A stretch of 64,000 bases of DNA from Sheuella amnicola (GTDB lineage: Bacteria; Pseudomonadota; Gammaproteobacteria; Burkholderiales; Burkholderiaceae_B), in NCBI RefSeq assembly GCF_010499255.1, contig NZ_JAAGRN010000004.1:124001-188000 (forward strand), read 5' to 3'. This document shows, piece after piece, positions 42,806 to 52,395 of this stretch (positions within the stretch are counted from its first letter, which is position 1; every line of letters begins with the position of its first letter). A program made the translations under genes and the position numbers. The notes under the pieces were generated by a model, which did no database searches, was not told where the DNA came from, and saw nothing but the letters and a program-made list of their open reading frames with translations.

Positions 42806-44572
42806 TCAGGCGCCGGCGGCCCACGTGTCTTTCAGGGTGGTGACCCGGTTAAACACGGGTTTCTCCGCAGTCGAATCCTTGGCGTCCGCGACAAAATAGC
42901 CAAGACGCTCGAACTGGGTGACTACGCCCGGCTCGGCAATCGTGCCCGGTTCCAGCCAGCCGTGAACTGTTTCGATCGATGTCGGGTTCAGGCAGGCCAG
43001 AAAGTCGCCGTCGCCGGCATCGGGGAATGGTTCGGAGAACAAGCGGTCGTAAAGACGCAGTTCGGCGGGGATGGCGTGCGATGCGCTAACCCAGGTCACG
43101 TTGCCCTTGACCTTGACTGAATCGGATCCCGGAGTCCCGCTTTTAGTGTCAGGGTTGTATTCGACGTGAACTTCGGTAATGTTGCCTGCGGCATCCTTGT
43201 TGAACCCTGTGCAAGTGACGACATAGCCGTACTTGAGACGCACACTGTTGCCCGGGAATAGCCTAAAGTATTTTTTGGGCGGAACTTCGGCAAAATCCTC
43301 TTTTTCTATCCAGAGCTCCCGGGTCAATGGAAATTCTCGCATGCCCATTTCGGGATGATGCGGATTACGGGGGGCGTGGCAAAGTTCGACTTTATCGGCC
43401 GGAAAGTTGGTGATGACCAACTTGAGCGGGTCCAGAATCGCGACGGACCTATGTGCGTGCGGATCCTGGTCTTCTCGCATGGCCTGGTCCAGCAGGCTGT
43501 AATCGATGCGAGAGTTTGACTTGGACACCCCAGTGCGCTCGCAAAACAGGCGCAAGGCTGATGCCGTGTAGCCGCGACGGCGCAGTCCGGCGATAGTGGG
43601 CATGCGTGGATCATCCCAGCCATTGACATGCCCGTCCTTGACCAGTTGAAGCAGTTTTCGCTTGCTGGTGACAATGTAGCTCATGTTCAGGCGGGCGAAT
43701 TCGTACTGATGCGGCAGGGGCGCGGCCAGTTTGCCCAGCCGCTGCAGGTTGTTCAGTACCCAGTCGTAAAAGGGGCGCTGATCTTCGAATTCGAGCGTGC
43801 AGATGCTGTGCGTGATCCCTTCGAGCGCATCTTCGATCGGGTGGGCGAAGGCATACATCGGATAGACGCACCATTGATCACCAGTACGATGATGGGTGGC
43901 GTGACGAATCCGGTACAGAACCGGGTCGCGCATATTGATGTTGGGCGAAGCCATGTCGATGCGGGCGCGAAGCGCCATGCTGCCATCGGGGTGCTTTCCG
44001 TCGCGCATTTGGCGCAAAAGATTGAGGGATTCTTCTGCCGGGCGGTCACGCCAGGGTGAATCCTTGCCGGCCTCGGTCAGGGTGCCGCGCATAGTGCGCA
44101 TGGTTTCCGGGCTTTGTTCATCGACGTAGGCCAGTCCAGCCTCGATCAGGGACTCGGCGCATTCGAACATCACCTGAAAATAGTCGCTGGCGAAGTAAAG
44201 GTGCTCGGTGCCGTTTGCATTCCAGTCAAATCCCAGCCATTTGACGGCATCGATGATGGCATCCACGTATTCCTGCTCTTCTTTTTCGGGATTGGTGTCA
44301 TCGAAACGCATGTGGCAGACGCCGCCAAAATCCCGCGCAAGGCCGAAATTCAGGCATATGCTCTTGGCGTGGCCGATATGCAAGTAGCCATTGGGTTCGG
44401 GCGGAAACCGCGTACGTATGCGGGCAGGATCGGGTTGGCCGGCCATCTGAACAGATGCCGGGCCGGGTTGGCCTGCCCAGCGTTTTTCGGTGAACTTGCC
44501 CGCGGACAGGTCGGATTCGATAATGTTGCGCAAAAAATTGGTCGCAACTGGAGCAGTTGATTCTGAACTCAT
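42806..44572 (-). CDS. glnS: glutaminyl-tRNA synthetase
   Basis: A 588-residue class I aminoacyl-tRNA synthetase. It has the HIGH motif in [11 protein letters not shown], the KMSKS-equivalent VTSKRKL, and the [17 protein letters not shown] GlnRS segment; the C-terminal beta-barrel anticodon domain is complete. Compared by eye with E. coli GlnRS, an insertion of about 20 residues precedes [10 protein letters not shown]; it contains the near-duplicate AGQPGPA and AGQPDPA. The 16-bp gap to minC suggests the genes may share a transcript. Direct GlnRS charging, rather than the GatCAB route, is expected in betaproteobacteria. Confidence 0.93.
   Translation of the reverse strand: MSSESTAPVATNFLRNIIESDLSAGKFTEKRWAGQPGPASVQMAGQPDPARIRTRFPPEPNGYLHIGHAKSICLNFGLARDFGGVCHMRFDDTNPEKEEQEYVDAIIDAVKWLGFDWNANGTEHLYFASDYFQVMFECAESLIEAGLAYVDEQSPETMRTMRGTLTEAGKDSPWRDRPAEESLNLLRQMRDGKHPDGSMALRARIDMASPNINMRDPVLYRIRHATHHRTGDQWCVYPMYAFAHPIEDALEGITHSICTLEFEDQRPFYDWVLNNLQRLGKLAAPLPHQYEFARLNMSYIVTSKRKLLQLVKDGHVNGWDDPRMPTIAGLRRRGYTASALRLFCERTGVSKSNSRIDYSLLDQAMREDQDPHAHRSVAILDPLKLVITNFPADKVELCHAPRNPHHPEMGMREFPLTRELWIEKEDFAEVPPKKYFRLFPGNSVRLKYGYVVTCTGFNKDAAGNITEVHVEYNPDTKSGTPGSDSVKVKGNVTWVSASHAIPAELRLYDRLFSEPFPDAGDGDFLACLNPTSIETVHGWLEPGTIAEPGVVTQFERLGYFVADAKDSTAEKPVFNRVTTLKDTWAAGA
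44431..44473 (-). repeat. small direct/inverted repeat insertion inside glnS
   Basis: Two copies of CGGGTTGGCC (44431-44440 and 44464-44473) flank a perfect 6-2-6 dyad CATCTG-AA-CAGATG at 44444-44457. The repeats encode the AGQP duplication in the GlnRS N-terminus, in frame. The pattern suggests expansion of a short repetitive element without loss of the reading frame. Confidence 0.5.
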
Positions 44573-44645
44573 ACGTGTGATTTAGGCAAACTTGTCGGCC
44601 GAGAAACGTACATTTTGCCATGACCCGTCTACACTAGTCCGAATT

Positions 44646-45992
44646 ATGGAAATTTCGCCCCTTTCGCTTGCCCGGACCCAGTTCGCCCTGAGCCTGAACT
44701 TTCATGTCCTGTTCGCTGCTTTTGCCATGGCATTGGCATGGGTGTTGTGCCTGTTCAAGTATCAAAGCAATCTTCGCCCGGATTCGGCCTGGACGGCGGC
44801 GTATCGATTCTGGGTTCGTATTTTCGCGCTGTCTTTTTTTGTCGCCCTGGCATCGGCATTGCCTGTTCTGGTGGAGTTCGGCGTGTTATGGCCGGCCTTG
44901 ATGGAACGAGCCGGAAACGTAGCCGGCCCCATTATCGCCTGTGGAATCACGACCGTTTTCGTTACGAAATCGGTTTTTTTCGGCGTGATGCTTTTCGGGC
45001 AGCGGCGCGTGTCGCCCTCGGCCCACCTGGCTTCGGTATTCATGGTGGCGCTGGGCCTGACCGCCACGGTGTTTTGGGAGGTCGTGCTGCAGTCCTGGTC
45101 ACATGTTCCGTCCGGGACGGTATTGGTTGAAGGTCGTTTGCGGGTGCAGGACTGGATCGAGGTGATCATGAATTCCGCCTTGATCTGGTGCATGCTTCTG
45201 TATGTGACCGGAGGCATATTGACCCTGGGCGTTCTGATGCAAGGGTTGACTGCCTGGCAAGCAAGACGCCGTCCTCTGGAAGAAAACGAAAGACTTGTTT
45301 ATCGCGTGGGTTTATATCTAACCTTTGTCGCTATCGCTTTGCAGTTGTTTGCCCTGGATGGCAGCCTTCGCCTGATGGCACGCATCCATCCGCTGGCCGC
45401 CGCATCGATCATGGGTTATTGGGATGGGCATGCTAGTCCCGACATGATTTGGCTGGGAGTACCGGGCGACGGTGAACAAGCAAATCGGGTTCTGATCGGT
45501 ACGGAAGGATTGGCTGCGCGTTGGCTGGGCCTAGATGACGATTCCAAGCGAATCGGTTTGGACATGGTCGCCGAGTCGACAGATCTGCCTGCGGTCAACA
45601 CTTTGTTTTATCTGGCGCGCCTGATTTTTGTCGGAACACTGTTTTTATTGATGATGTCGATCTTGACCGTTTATATGATGTGGCGGCGCGGCGAGCAAGC
45701 CGAGAAATATCCGGGCTGGATATTGCGCACGCAAATATGGACGGCCGGGCTGGGGGCTTTCATTTGGCTCTGCGTCTGGAACCTGATGCAGACGAGTCAA
45801 CATGCGTATTTCGTATCCGGGATGTTACTGACGGGCGATCTCGTCACGAATGCGAGTTCTTATGCGATTGGGGCGGGGCTCGTGGTCATCGGGTTGCTTT
45901 ATCTGGTGCTTTTTTCAGGCTTTATGCAAATGTTGTTGCATGCCGCGAGATTCGGCGTCGTGCCTGTGCGCAAACCGGGGGTCAAGGGATGA
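44646..45992 (+). CDS. highly divergent cytochrome bd-type oxidase subunit I (CydA-like)
   Basis: A 448-residue polytopic protein that aligns with CydA over its length. It has the SLARTQFALSLNFHVLF start with His20, like E. coli His19; FGQRR in place of FGWDRL; and YVTGG. By eye many hallmark residues are missing: Lys108 at E. coli Glu107, Ile180 at His186, Ala and Met at Lys252 and Glu257, no GRQPW motif, and Phe426 at Glu445. The protein is about 75 residues shorter than CydA. It may belong to a branch that does not use quinol, or have lost some hemes. The ORF opens with TTG at 44592; ATG at 44646 is preferred. Confidence 0.8.
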   Translation: MEISPLSLARTQFALSLNFHVLFAAFAMALAWVLCLFKYQSNLRPDSAWTAAYRFWVRIFALSFFVALASALPVLVEFGVLWPALMERAGNVAGPIIACGITTVFVTKSVFFGVMLFGQRRVSPSAHLASVFMVALGLTATVFWEVVLQSWSHVPSGTVLVEGRLRVQDWIEVIMNSALIWCMLLYVTGGILTLGVLMQGLTAWQARRRPLEENERLVYRVGLYLTFVAIALQLFALDGSLRLMARIHPLAAASIMGYWDGHASPDMIWLGVPGDGEQANRVLIGTEGLAARWLGLDDDSKRIGLDMVAESTDLPAVNTLFYLARLIFVGTLFLLMMSILTVYMMWRRGEQAEKYPGWILRTQIWTAGLGAFIWLCVWNLMQTSQHAYFVSGMLLTGDLVTNASSYAIGAGLVVIGLLYLVLFSGFMQMLLHAARFGVVPVRKPGVKG

Positions 45993-47014
45993 TCAGTGCG
46001 CTTGCCGCATCGCTTGGGCTGGGGGTCACTCAGCCGGATTTCTGGATGCCTTTGCTGATGATGCTGCTGTTGCTCGCGCTGATTCTGGGCGGAACATTGT
46101 TTGACGGATTCGATATTGGCGTGGGGGTATTGCTGAGAACGGCACCCGCATCGGAGCGACCCGCGATGATGGTGGGATTGAGCCCCTGGCGCGATGCCAA
46201 CGAGTTCTGGTTTTTACTGGCGATTGGTTTGTTTTTGTCTGCATTTCCGCTAGCGTGGGGGGCGATGCTGGCGCATCTGTATATCCCGATGACGATCACG
46301 ATTGCCGGTGTCGTGTTGCGCAGTGTCTCTTTTGAGTTTCGCATCCGTGCGGCTTCCGAGCATCGTGCCAAATGGATTAACCGGTTCTGGTTCGGTTCGG
46401 TATTGACCGCATTTGGTCATGGAATGTTATTGGCATCGATTGCCACCGGTTATCAAAAAGATGGTCCGTCGATCTGGTTCGGCGTATTCATCGGAATCTG
46501 CGCGATTGCAGGTTATGCGCTATTGGGCGCATGCTGGATGGTGATGCGCACGCGAGGCGTGTTGCAGTCGCTTTCGGTGGCCTGGGCGCGCCATTCTATT
46601 CGCTGGACCGCGGCTGGCATGGCTGCGGTATCCATTGCACTCGGATTGTCGAATCCGGCTATTTTCTACAAGTGGAGCAGCTCGACCAACCTTGCTCTCG
46701 CCGCGAGCGTGTGGGTGGTCATGCTAGGCTGCTTTGTCAGCATCGATATGATTTTGTCGAGGGTGACGCAGCCCAAGTACGAAATGCTGTCGTGGATGCC
46801 ATTTTCATTTTGTCTCGTACTGTTTGTGCTGATGCTGGGCGGATTGACTTACAGCATGTTTCCTTTCGTCATACTCGATCAGCTGACATTATGGGATGCG
46901 GCGGCATCCGTGGATGCGTTGCAACTGGTGCTGGCGGCAACCATCGTTGCCGTGCCGGTCATGCTGATATTCAACCTGCTCGGGTACCGTCGCTTGTTCG
47001 GTCAGGCCGGGTGA
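45989..47014 (+). CDS. cytochrome bd-type oxidase subunit II (CydB-like)
   Basis: A 341-residue membrane protein more conserved than its partner. It has GTLFDGFDIGVGVLLR, the WRDANEFWFL motif in place of E. coli WDGNQVWL (Asp retained), and RSVSFEFR in place of RPVGFDYR. About eight to nine transmembrane segments fit CydB. The long upstream ORF is a frame continuation over cydA and is not the true start: ATG at 45989 overlaps the CydA-like stop (ATGA). No CydX-sized ORF or cydDC was seen downstream. Confidence 0.83.
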   Translation: MISALAASLGLGVTQPDFWMPLLMMLLLLALILGGTLFDGFDIGVGVLLRTAPASERPAMMVGLSPWRDANEFWFLLAIGLFLSAFPLAWGAMLAHLYIPMTITIAGVVLRSVSFEFRIRAASEHRAKWINRFWFGSVLTAFGHGMLLASIATGYQKDGPSIWFGVFIGICAIAGYALLGACWMVMRTRGVLQSLSVAWARHSIRWTAAGMAAVSIALGLSNPAIFYKWSSSTNLALAASVWVVMLGCFVSIDMILSRVTQPKYEMLSWMPFSFCLVLFVLMLGGLTYSMFPFVILDQLTLWDAAASVDALQLVLAATIVAVPVMLIFNLLGYRRLFGQAG

Positions 47015-48600
47015 TGAATCGGTAGCCGAACTTCCACTTCCAGTCCCCCACCCGGGCCTTGCCCAAGTCGCAGCGCCCCGCCGTGGGCTTGCGCGATCAC
47101 CTCGCATAGCGCGAGACCCAGCCCGACGTTGCCGGTGCGTGTGCGCGCGGCATCCAGTCTGACAAATGGTCTGAGCGCATCGTCGCGATGCTCCGGAGCG
47201 ATGCCTGCGCCATGATCGCTGACAGTTAGCAGCGCCCATGGACCCTCGCGTCTAAGTTGCACCATGACCGGAGGTTTGCCGTGATGCAAAGCATTGCTGA
47301 TCAGATTGTCCAGCAGGCGGGACAATGCGACACTGTCGGCATTGATTTCGACATATTCGGCGCCGCAATCCAGGCTGACTTGCTCACCTGTGCCTTGCCA
47401 ATTGCCGACTCTTTCCTGTAACCATTCGTTTAAGGCGAAGGGAGCGAATTGATAAGAAGCCGGGTCCGTTCCACGCAAGAAGTTTATGAACTGATCCACC
47501 ATCTGCTGCATATCTTTCAGGTCGGTTCGCAGTCCCTGCTTGAGGGTTAGATCGTCGGTCATTTCGATTCGTAACCACATTCTGGCTAGTGGCGCCTTCA
47601 GATCGTGCGGCAGTCCCGCAAGCAATGTGCGGCGGGTGGATTCGGAATGACTGAGCGCGTCGAGCATGGCGTTGAAGCGCTCGCCTAGCAGTCGGGTTTC
47701 AGAGGGACCTGCCGGTTCGACTCGCGCGGGTTTGCCCGCCGCAAGTTGGTCCGTCGCCTGAACCAGACTTGTGATCGGTCGCGAGATGTGCCAGGAAAAC
47801 CACAGTGCGATCAATAGCACCAGAGCGAGTCCGCCGGCCCAAAGCGCCATCATTGGAGTGGTCAAGGGAGGATCAATCTGATCCAGCGGGATCACAAGCC
47901 ATTCACGCGCCTGGGGGTACTCAGAATCATCGGGTCGTGTCAGGGATATGTACAGTTCGGGGGTCGGTCCGCGCGAGATCGCAACGCGACTGTCTCCGTC
48001 GAGTTGATCATTGAGCCGCTGGATGAAGTGGCTCAGACTGCGCCGAATATTGTCGGATGTCTCGGCTTCGGCGTTTTTGTTTGCACTGTTCGATCCGGTT
48101 CCGCTGCGGGGATCGGACAGGAGCAAGGCTTCGGGCATGGCCGAGGGCGATACGGCCGGCGGTGTCGGGTCGGACGTGTCAGGGCGCATCTGGGGCTTAT
48201 AGGACGGGGGTAGTCCGACAGCTTCCTGTAGCCGCTTGTGCTGACGTTCTTGCGCAGCCTTCATGCGCGCCTGATCTTGTGGCTTGATTGCTCTTCTGCG
48301 TTGAAGGCGCGCATCGTTTGGCAAAGGTTTGGACCAAAGTTTCCATTCCCCCTGGGACGCATGCTGCACATAGGCCGCGCGATCCTTGGGACGAACGAGC
48401 TCCATCGAAAACTGCAAAGTGCGGATCGTGGTGGCGACAAGGTCGATGGCGACTGTTTGTACATAGTCCCGTTGAAACAGGGACACGGCATATAGCGTTG
48501 CCGCCTGACCCGCTAGCACGGCAAGCAAAACGAGCGCGATCAGGCGCGCCCGCAAAGATTGCGGCATGACGCGCATGAAAATATTCTTGAAAAACGTCAC
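47002..48600 (-). CDS. sensor histidine kinase, EnvZ-like
   Basis: About 532 residues. A transmembrane segment near the N-terminus (LIALVLLAVLAGQAATLYAV) precedes a large periplasmic domain with a low-complexity Pro/Ser stretch. A second helix (ALWAGGLALVLLIALWF), a HAMP domain, the His-box PHDLKAPLARM (His332 with this start) and a HATPase domain (LLDNLISNALHHG, DHGAGIAPE, GNVGLGLAL) follow. I chose the GTG at 48600, which overlaps the regulator stop; ATG codons at 48576 and 48567 are alternatives. The last 13 bases overlap the convergent CydB-like gene. The stimulus is unknown. Confidence 0.85.
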   Translation of the reverse strand: MTFFKNIFMRVMPQSLRARLIALVLLAVLAGQAATLYAVSLFQRDYVQTVAIDLVATTIRTLQFSMELVRPKDRAAYVQHASQGEWKLWSKPLPNDARLQRRRAIKPQDQARMKAAQERQHKRLQEAVGLPPSYKPQMRPDTSDPTPPAVSPSAMPEALLLSDPRSGTGSNSANKNAEAETSDNIRRSLSHFIQRLNDQLDGDSRVAISRGPTPELYISLTRPDDSEYPQAREWLVIPLDQIDPPLTTPMMALWAGGLALVLLIALWFSWHISRPITSLVQATDQLAAGKPARVEPAGPSETRLLGERFNAMLDALSHSESTRRTLLAGLPHDLKAPLARMWLRIEMTDDLTLKQGLRTDLKDMQQMVDQFINFLRGTDPASYQFAPFALNEWLQERVGNWQGTGEQVSLDCGAEYVEINADSVALSRLLDNLISNALHHGKPPVMVQLRREGPWALLTVSDHGAGIAPEHRDDALRPFVRLDAARTRTGNVGLGLALCEVIAQAHGGALRLGQGPGGGLEVEVRLPIHHPA

Positions 48601-49295
48601 GGTGAAAAACGGTATCCCGTTCCCCATACAGTCTGAATCCATCGAGGCTGTTTGGGGTCATCTTCCATTGCGCGTCGCAATCTCAGAATGGCGATATCAA
48701 TCGCGCGGTCATTGCGTTCGCCGGCTTCATCGTCTCGAGCCAGAGTCAGCAGCTTTTCGCGCGATAGCGGTTTGCCGGGATTGCGGATCAGCGCTTCGAG
48801 CAGATTGATTTCACCTCCAGTCAGTTTGACGACTTCATCGCCGCGCAGCAACTGGCGCATGACCGGATCGAATACAAATCCACCGAATTCGACGCGTGCA
48901 TCTTTGTTCAGTGCAGATGCTCCGCGTTTGCGGCGTAGCACGGCCTGGATGCGGGCAAGCAATTCGCGCGGATCGAAGGGTTTGCCCAAGTAGTCATCGG
49001 CACCGGCCTCCAGGCCAATAATCCTGTCCACTGCCTCATCGCGGGCGGTCAGCAGAATGATCGGAATGTCTTCGCCTTGGGCACGCAAGGTGCGGCAAGC
49101 CTCCGCCCCGTCCGTGCCGGGCATCATGCGGTCAAGCACGATCAATTCGGGTTCGAACCGGATAATCCTTGCGGCAAGATCGCTTGCGTCGGGAGCAAGA
49201 AGCGTGTCATAGCCATGCTTGTTCAGGTAGTCCGCAAGTAATTGGCGCAGCGCCGGGTCGTCATCGACAACGAGAAGTTTGGTACGTGTTTCCAT
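48597..49295 (-). CDS. OmpR-family response regulator
   Basis: A 232-residue regulator. The receiver domain has the acidic DDD at residues 11-13, phosphoacceptor Asp55 (LIVLDRMMPGTDG) and a Lys in LGKPFDPREL. The C-terminal winged helix is of OmpR type (GGFVFDPVMRQLLRG, LTGGEINLLEALIRNPGKPLSREKLL). It pairs with the following histidine kinase, with overlapping GTGA codons. Likely targets include membrane-stress or porin genes; the divergent outer-membrane-like gene 75 bp upstream is a candidate. Confidence 0.9.
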   Translation of the reverse strand: METRTKLLVVDDDPALRQLLADYLNKHGYDTLLAPDASDLAARIIRFEPELIVLDRMMPGTDGAEACRTLRAQGEDIPIILLTARDEAVDRIIGLEAGADDYLGKPFDPRELLARIQAVLRRKRGASALNKDARVEFGGFVFDPVMRQLLRGDEVVKLTGGEINLLEALIRNPGKPLSREKLLTLARDDEAGERNDRAIDIAILRLRRAMEDDPKQPRWIQTVWGTGYRFSP

Positions 49296-49370
49296 GCGTG
49301 TCAGTGTGCATCCTGATGCCTATTTGGGCAAGTCGGTTGAAATCGTCTGAAATACTCTTAAACGATCGAA

Positions 49371-50522
49371 ATGAGCCATATCGACAGAAAGTACAATACC
49401 GTTCTCATGATGTTTTATTTTTCGATGCGTCTCGTTTCTTCTGCTCATGGCGCGTTGCTGGCGCCATTTTGCGTCTTTCTGGGGCTTAATCTGGCGATTC
49501 AGGCCGAAGTGCTGGCGCAAGTCCCCGGCTCCCTAGCCAGTCAGCCAGTCACCATCACGCCTGACCGCCCGGGCCTGTCGGTGATTCTGCCTGCACAGTC
49601 TTTTCCGGTCGAATCCGAGACACTCGCAAACCGCGCGCAAGAAATGGCGCTGGATCCGCGTGATGAAGATCCGCTGACCGGCATGGTGATCGAACCCGAG
49701 CCGCAATATCAATTGGATTGGCAGGCGGGTGTCGACCCATTGCCTGCCGAATACCGTGTGGCGTTGACCGGCATGTTGGGGGTGGGGCCTGCCGTCAGGC
49801 TGAATTCAAGCCCTCGGGATGCCGGCTGGGTAAATCAGGCGGGATCGCTGAAGTATCAGCAGGACAATGGCAGCGCGGTGGTTCTGGGACAAATCACGGA
49901 TTCGGGCGGTTTTTGGGGAAACGCCCCAAGACTAGGGGGCATTCAGGTGACGCGGTTGCCTAACGTCAGCAGTCGGGGCACGCTGATGCCGGGGTCTTTC
50001 GGGATGTCGGCCGAACTCGGGATGACGACGCAAGAAGATCTCGGCAGAATCGGTACAGGGGGACTGACTGTCGGGGCACCCTCCGGCCGAGGCAGTGTGC
50101 GATTTGGATTAACGCCTGATGTCACGATTGAAAGTCGGGTGCGAACCGGACTGGAAGATCACTCTGTCGGGTTGGGTGGCACCATGGCACTGAGCGACTG
50201 GGGATTGTTGCGGCTGAATACGACACAAACCAATCCAACTTCCCTGACACATGCGGAGGATATCGCGTCCTCATCCTGGCGAACCGGGCTCGGAATGCAA
50301 GTTAATTTCGATCGACACCAGCTCGAGTCAAGCTATGAGACCGTTCGTTACAACCAGAGCGCGATCGAACAGCGGCTGGGTGTCAAGCACAATTGGTCAG
50401 TTTCGCCCAATTTGAAAATGCAGTTTGGCGCCGAACGGGAGCTCGTCAGTGGTGGTTATTCTGCCAGGGTGCAGATGTCTGTTCCGCTGGATGCCGTGGT
50501 TAGCAAATGGTGGGGAAACTAA
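49371..50522 (+). CDS. putative outer-membrane beta-barrel protein, family unknown
   Basis: A 383-residue exported-looking protein. A long hydrophobic stretch (about residues 24-45) precedes a QA-type signal site, and the rest has alternating polar/hydrophobic strands rich in Gly, Ser, Thr and Asn (RGSVRFGLTPDVTIESRVR, GLGMQVNFDRHQLESSYE) ending in aromatic WWGN, as beta-barrels often do. The start is uncertain: ATG at 49371 lacks a clear ribosome site and the Met at 49407 may be used. It is divergent from the OmpR-type regulator and abuts recQ with no gap. No family recognised. Confidence 0.6.
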   Translation: MSHIDRKYNTVLMMFYFSMRLVSSAHGALLAPFCVFLGLNLAIQAEVLAQVPGSLASQPVTITPDRPGLSVILPAQSFPVESETLANRAQEMALDPRDEDPLTGMVIEPEPQYQLDWQAGVDPLPAEYRVALTGMLGVGPAVRLNSSPRDAGWVNQAGSLKYQQDNGSAVVLGQITDSGGFWGNAPRLGGIQVTRLPNVSSRGTLMPGSFGMSAELGMTTQEDLGRIGTGGLTVGAPSGRGSVRFGLTPDVTIESRVRTGLEDHSVGLGGTMALSDWGLLRLNTTQTNPTSLTHAEDIASSSWRTGLGMQVNFDRHQLESSYETVRYNQSAIEQRLGVKHNWSVSPNLKMQFGAERELVSGGYSARVQMSVPLDAVVSKWWGN

Positions 50523-52358
50523 ATGCACACTGATTCCCGCGCCGCCGAGGTGCTTGCGCGTGTATTCGGCTATGAGTCCTTTCGCGGCGACCAGCAAGCG
50601 ATCGTCGATCATGTGATCAGTGGCGGGGATGCCTTGGTGCTTATGCCGACCGGAGGCGGTAAATCCCTTTGTTATCAGGTTCCCGCCTTGGTGCGGGCGG
50701 GTACGGGTGTTGTTGTTTCCCCATTGATCGCGCTAATGCAGGATCAGGTCGATGCACTAACCGAGTTGGGCGTGCGGGCCGCCTTTCTCAATTCGACTCA
50801 GGACTGGCAGGACGCGCGCGAGGTCGAACAGTCGTTTTTAACGGGTCAATTGGATTTGTTGTATGTTGCCCCCGAGCGCTTACTGACCGAAAGATGTCTT
50901 GCTTTGCTTGATCGGGGCAGGATCGCATTGTTTGCAATTGACGAGGCGCACTGCGTCTCGCAGTGGGGCCATGATTTCCGTCCGGAATATTTGGGCTTGT
51001 CGATGCTGCACGAGCGATGGCCCGATGTGCCACGCATCGCTTTGACTGCGACGGCGACGGATGCGACCCGTCGGGAAATCGCCGAAAGACTTTCACTGAA
51101 CGATGCGCGGCATTTTGTCGCCAGCTTCGATCGCCCCAACGTTCGTTACCATATCGTCGAAAAGCAGGACGTGAGACGCCAGTTGCTCGATCTTTTGCGC
51201 CAGGAGCATCCGGGTGACGCAGGTGTGATTTATTGCCTGTCTCGCAACAAGGTTGAGGAAACCGCTGATTTTCTGTGCGCAAAGGGGATCACGGCGCTGC
51301 CTTATCACGCCGGATTGGGCACGGAAGTGCGTGCGCGCAATCAATCCCGGTTTCTGCGCGAGGATGGCATCGTGATGGTGGCGACCATTGCGTTTGGTAT
51401 GGGTATCGACAAACCGGATGTCAGATTCGTCGCGCACATCGACATGCCTAAATCGGTCGAGGGGTACTACCAGGAAACCGGTCGCGCGGGGCGGGACGGC
51501 TTGCCCGCCACGGCGTGGTTGGCCTACGGATTGCAGGATGTGGTTCAACAGCGCAGGATGATCGACGAGTCGCAAGGCGATGATGCGTTCAGGCGACGAA
51601 TGGGTAGCGCGCTGGATGCGATGCTGGGTTTGTGCGAAACGGTCTCATGTCGTCGCCAACGCCTGTTGCAGTATTTCGGTCAGACGCTAACGCATGCGTG
51701 CGGTAATTGCGACAATTGTCTAACCCCGCCTCAATCATGGGACGGTACGGTTGCCGCGCAAAAAATGCTGTCGGCTATTTACCGGCTCTGGAAAGAGCGG
51801 GGGCAGCGATATGGCGCCGGCCATTTGATCGATATCCTGCGTGGCAAGAAAACACCTCGCGTGATCGAAAACGGCCATGACACATTAAGCGTGTTCGGGA
51901 TCGGTCTCGAATTGTCCGAGCAAGGCTGGCGCAGTCTTTTGCGCCAGCTGCTGGCGCAAGGGTTGCTGGCTGTGGATCACGAGGGTTATGGCACGCTTGC
52001 GCTGACCAATGAAAGTCGCGCGGTGTTGAAAGGTGAGCGCACCTTGATCTTGCGTCGGGAGACTGATCGAAAAGAAAAAAACAGCACGACAAATCGCGGC
52101 AAGAATTTGCAACCCGATTTGCCTGTCGGGGCACAAGCGATTTTCGAGGCTTTGCGTCAATGGCGTGCGGACATCGCACGCGATCATGGCGTACCTGCCT
52201 ACGTGATTTTTCAGAATGCCACGTTGCGTGAAATCGCCTTGGCACGCCCCGATAGTCTGAGCGCCTTGGCGCATGTCAATGGCGTCGGAGTCAAAAAACT
52301 CGAATCTTACGGAAAATCGATTCTGGAATGCATCGCCGAGTTCGAGGCGGCAACGTGA
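50523..52358 (+). CDS. recQ: ATP-dependent DNA helicase RecQ
   Basis: A 611-residue SF2 3'-5' helicase. Walker A is [15 protein letters not shown], motif II is DEAH ([18 protein letters not shown]), motif VI is [10 protein letters not shown], the zinc ligands are in CRRQRL and CGNCDNC, and a C-terminal HRDC domain ends with [17 protein letters not shown]. Length matches E. coli RecQ (about 609). Its start codon follows the stop of the outer-membrane-like gene without a gap, so the two are probably cotranscribed. It is convergent with ruvB. Confidence 0.94.
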   Translation: MHTDSRAAEVLARVFGYESFRGDQQAIVDHVISGGDALVLMPTGGGKSLCYQVPALVRAGTGVVVSPLIALMQDQVDALTELGVRAAFLNSTQDWQDAREVEQSFLTGQLDLLYVAPERLLTERCLALLDRGRIALFAIDEAHCVSQWGHDFRPEYLGLSMLHERWPDVPRIALTATATDATRREIAERLSLNDARHFVASFDRPNVRYHIVEKQDVRRQLLDLLRQEHPGDAGVIYCLSRNKVEETADFLCAKGITALPYHAGLGTEVRARNQSRFLREDGIVMVATIAFGMGIDKPDVRFVAHIDMPKSVEGYYQETGRAGRDGLPATAWLAYGLQDVVQQRRMIDESQGDDAFRRRMGSALDAMLGLCETVSCRRQRLLQYFGQTLTHACGNCDNCLTPPQSWDGTVAAQKMLSAIYRLWKERGQRYGAGHLIDILRGKKTPRVIENGHDTLSVFGIGLELSEQGWRSLLRQLLAQGLLAVDHEGYGTLALTNESRAVLKGERTLILRRETDRKEKNSTTNRGKNLQPDLPVGAQAIFEALRQWRADIARDHGVPAYVIFQNATLREIALARPDSLSALAHVNGVGVKKLESYGKSILECIAEFEAAT

Positions 52359-52395
52359 AATTTGTTGCTTTAGCCAAAAAATTCAGTCAAACGCC

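Noticed and set aside
44573-44645. Search for an FNR/ANR box before the CydA-like gene
   Set aside because: No TTGAT-N4-ATCAA-type dyad was found in the gap between glnS and the oxidase genes.
45680-45988. Upstream extension of the CydB-like ORF
   Set aside because: These codons overlay the 3' end of the CydA-like gene in another frame and do not resemble CydB. The ATG at 45989 with ATGA overlap is the natural start.
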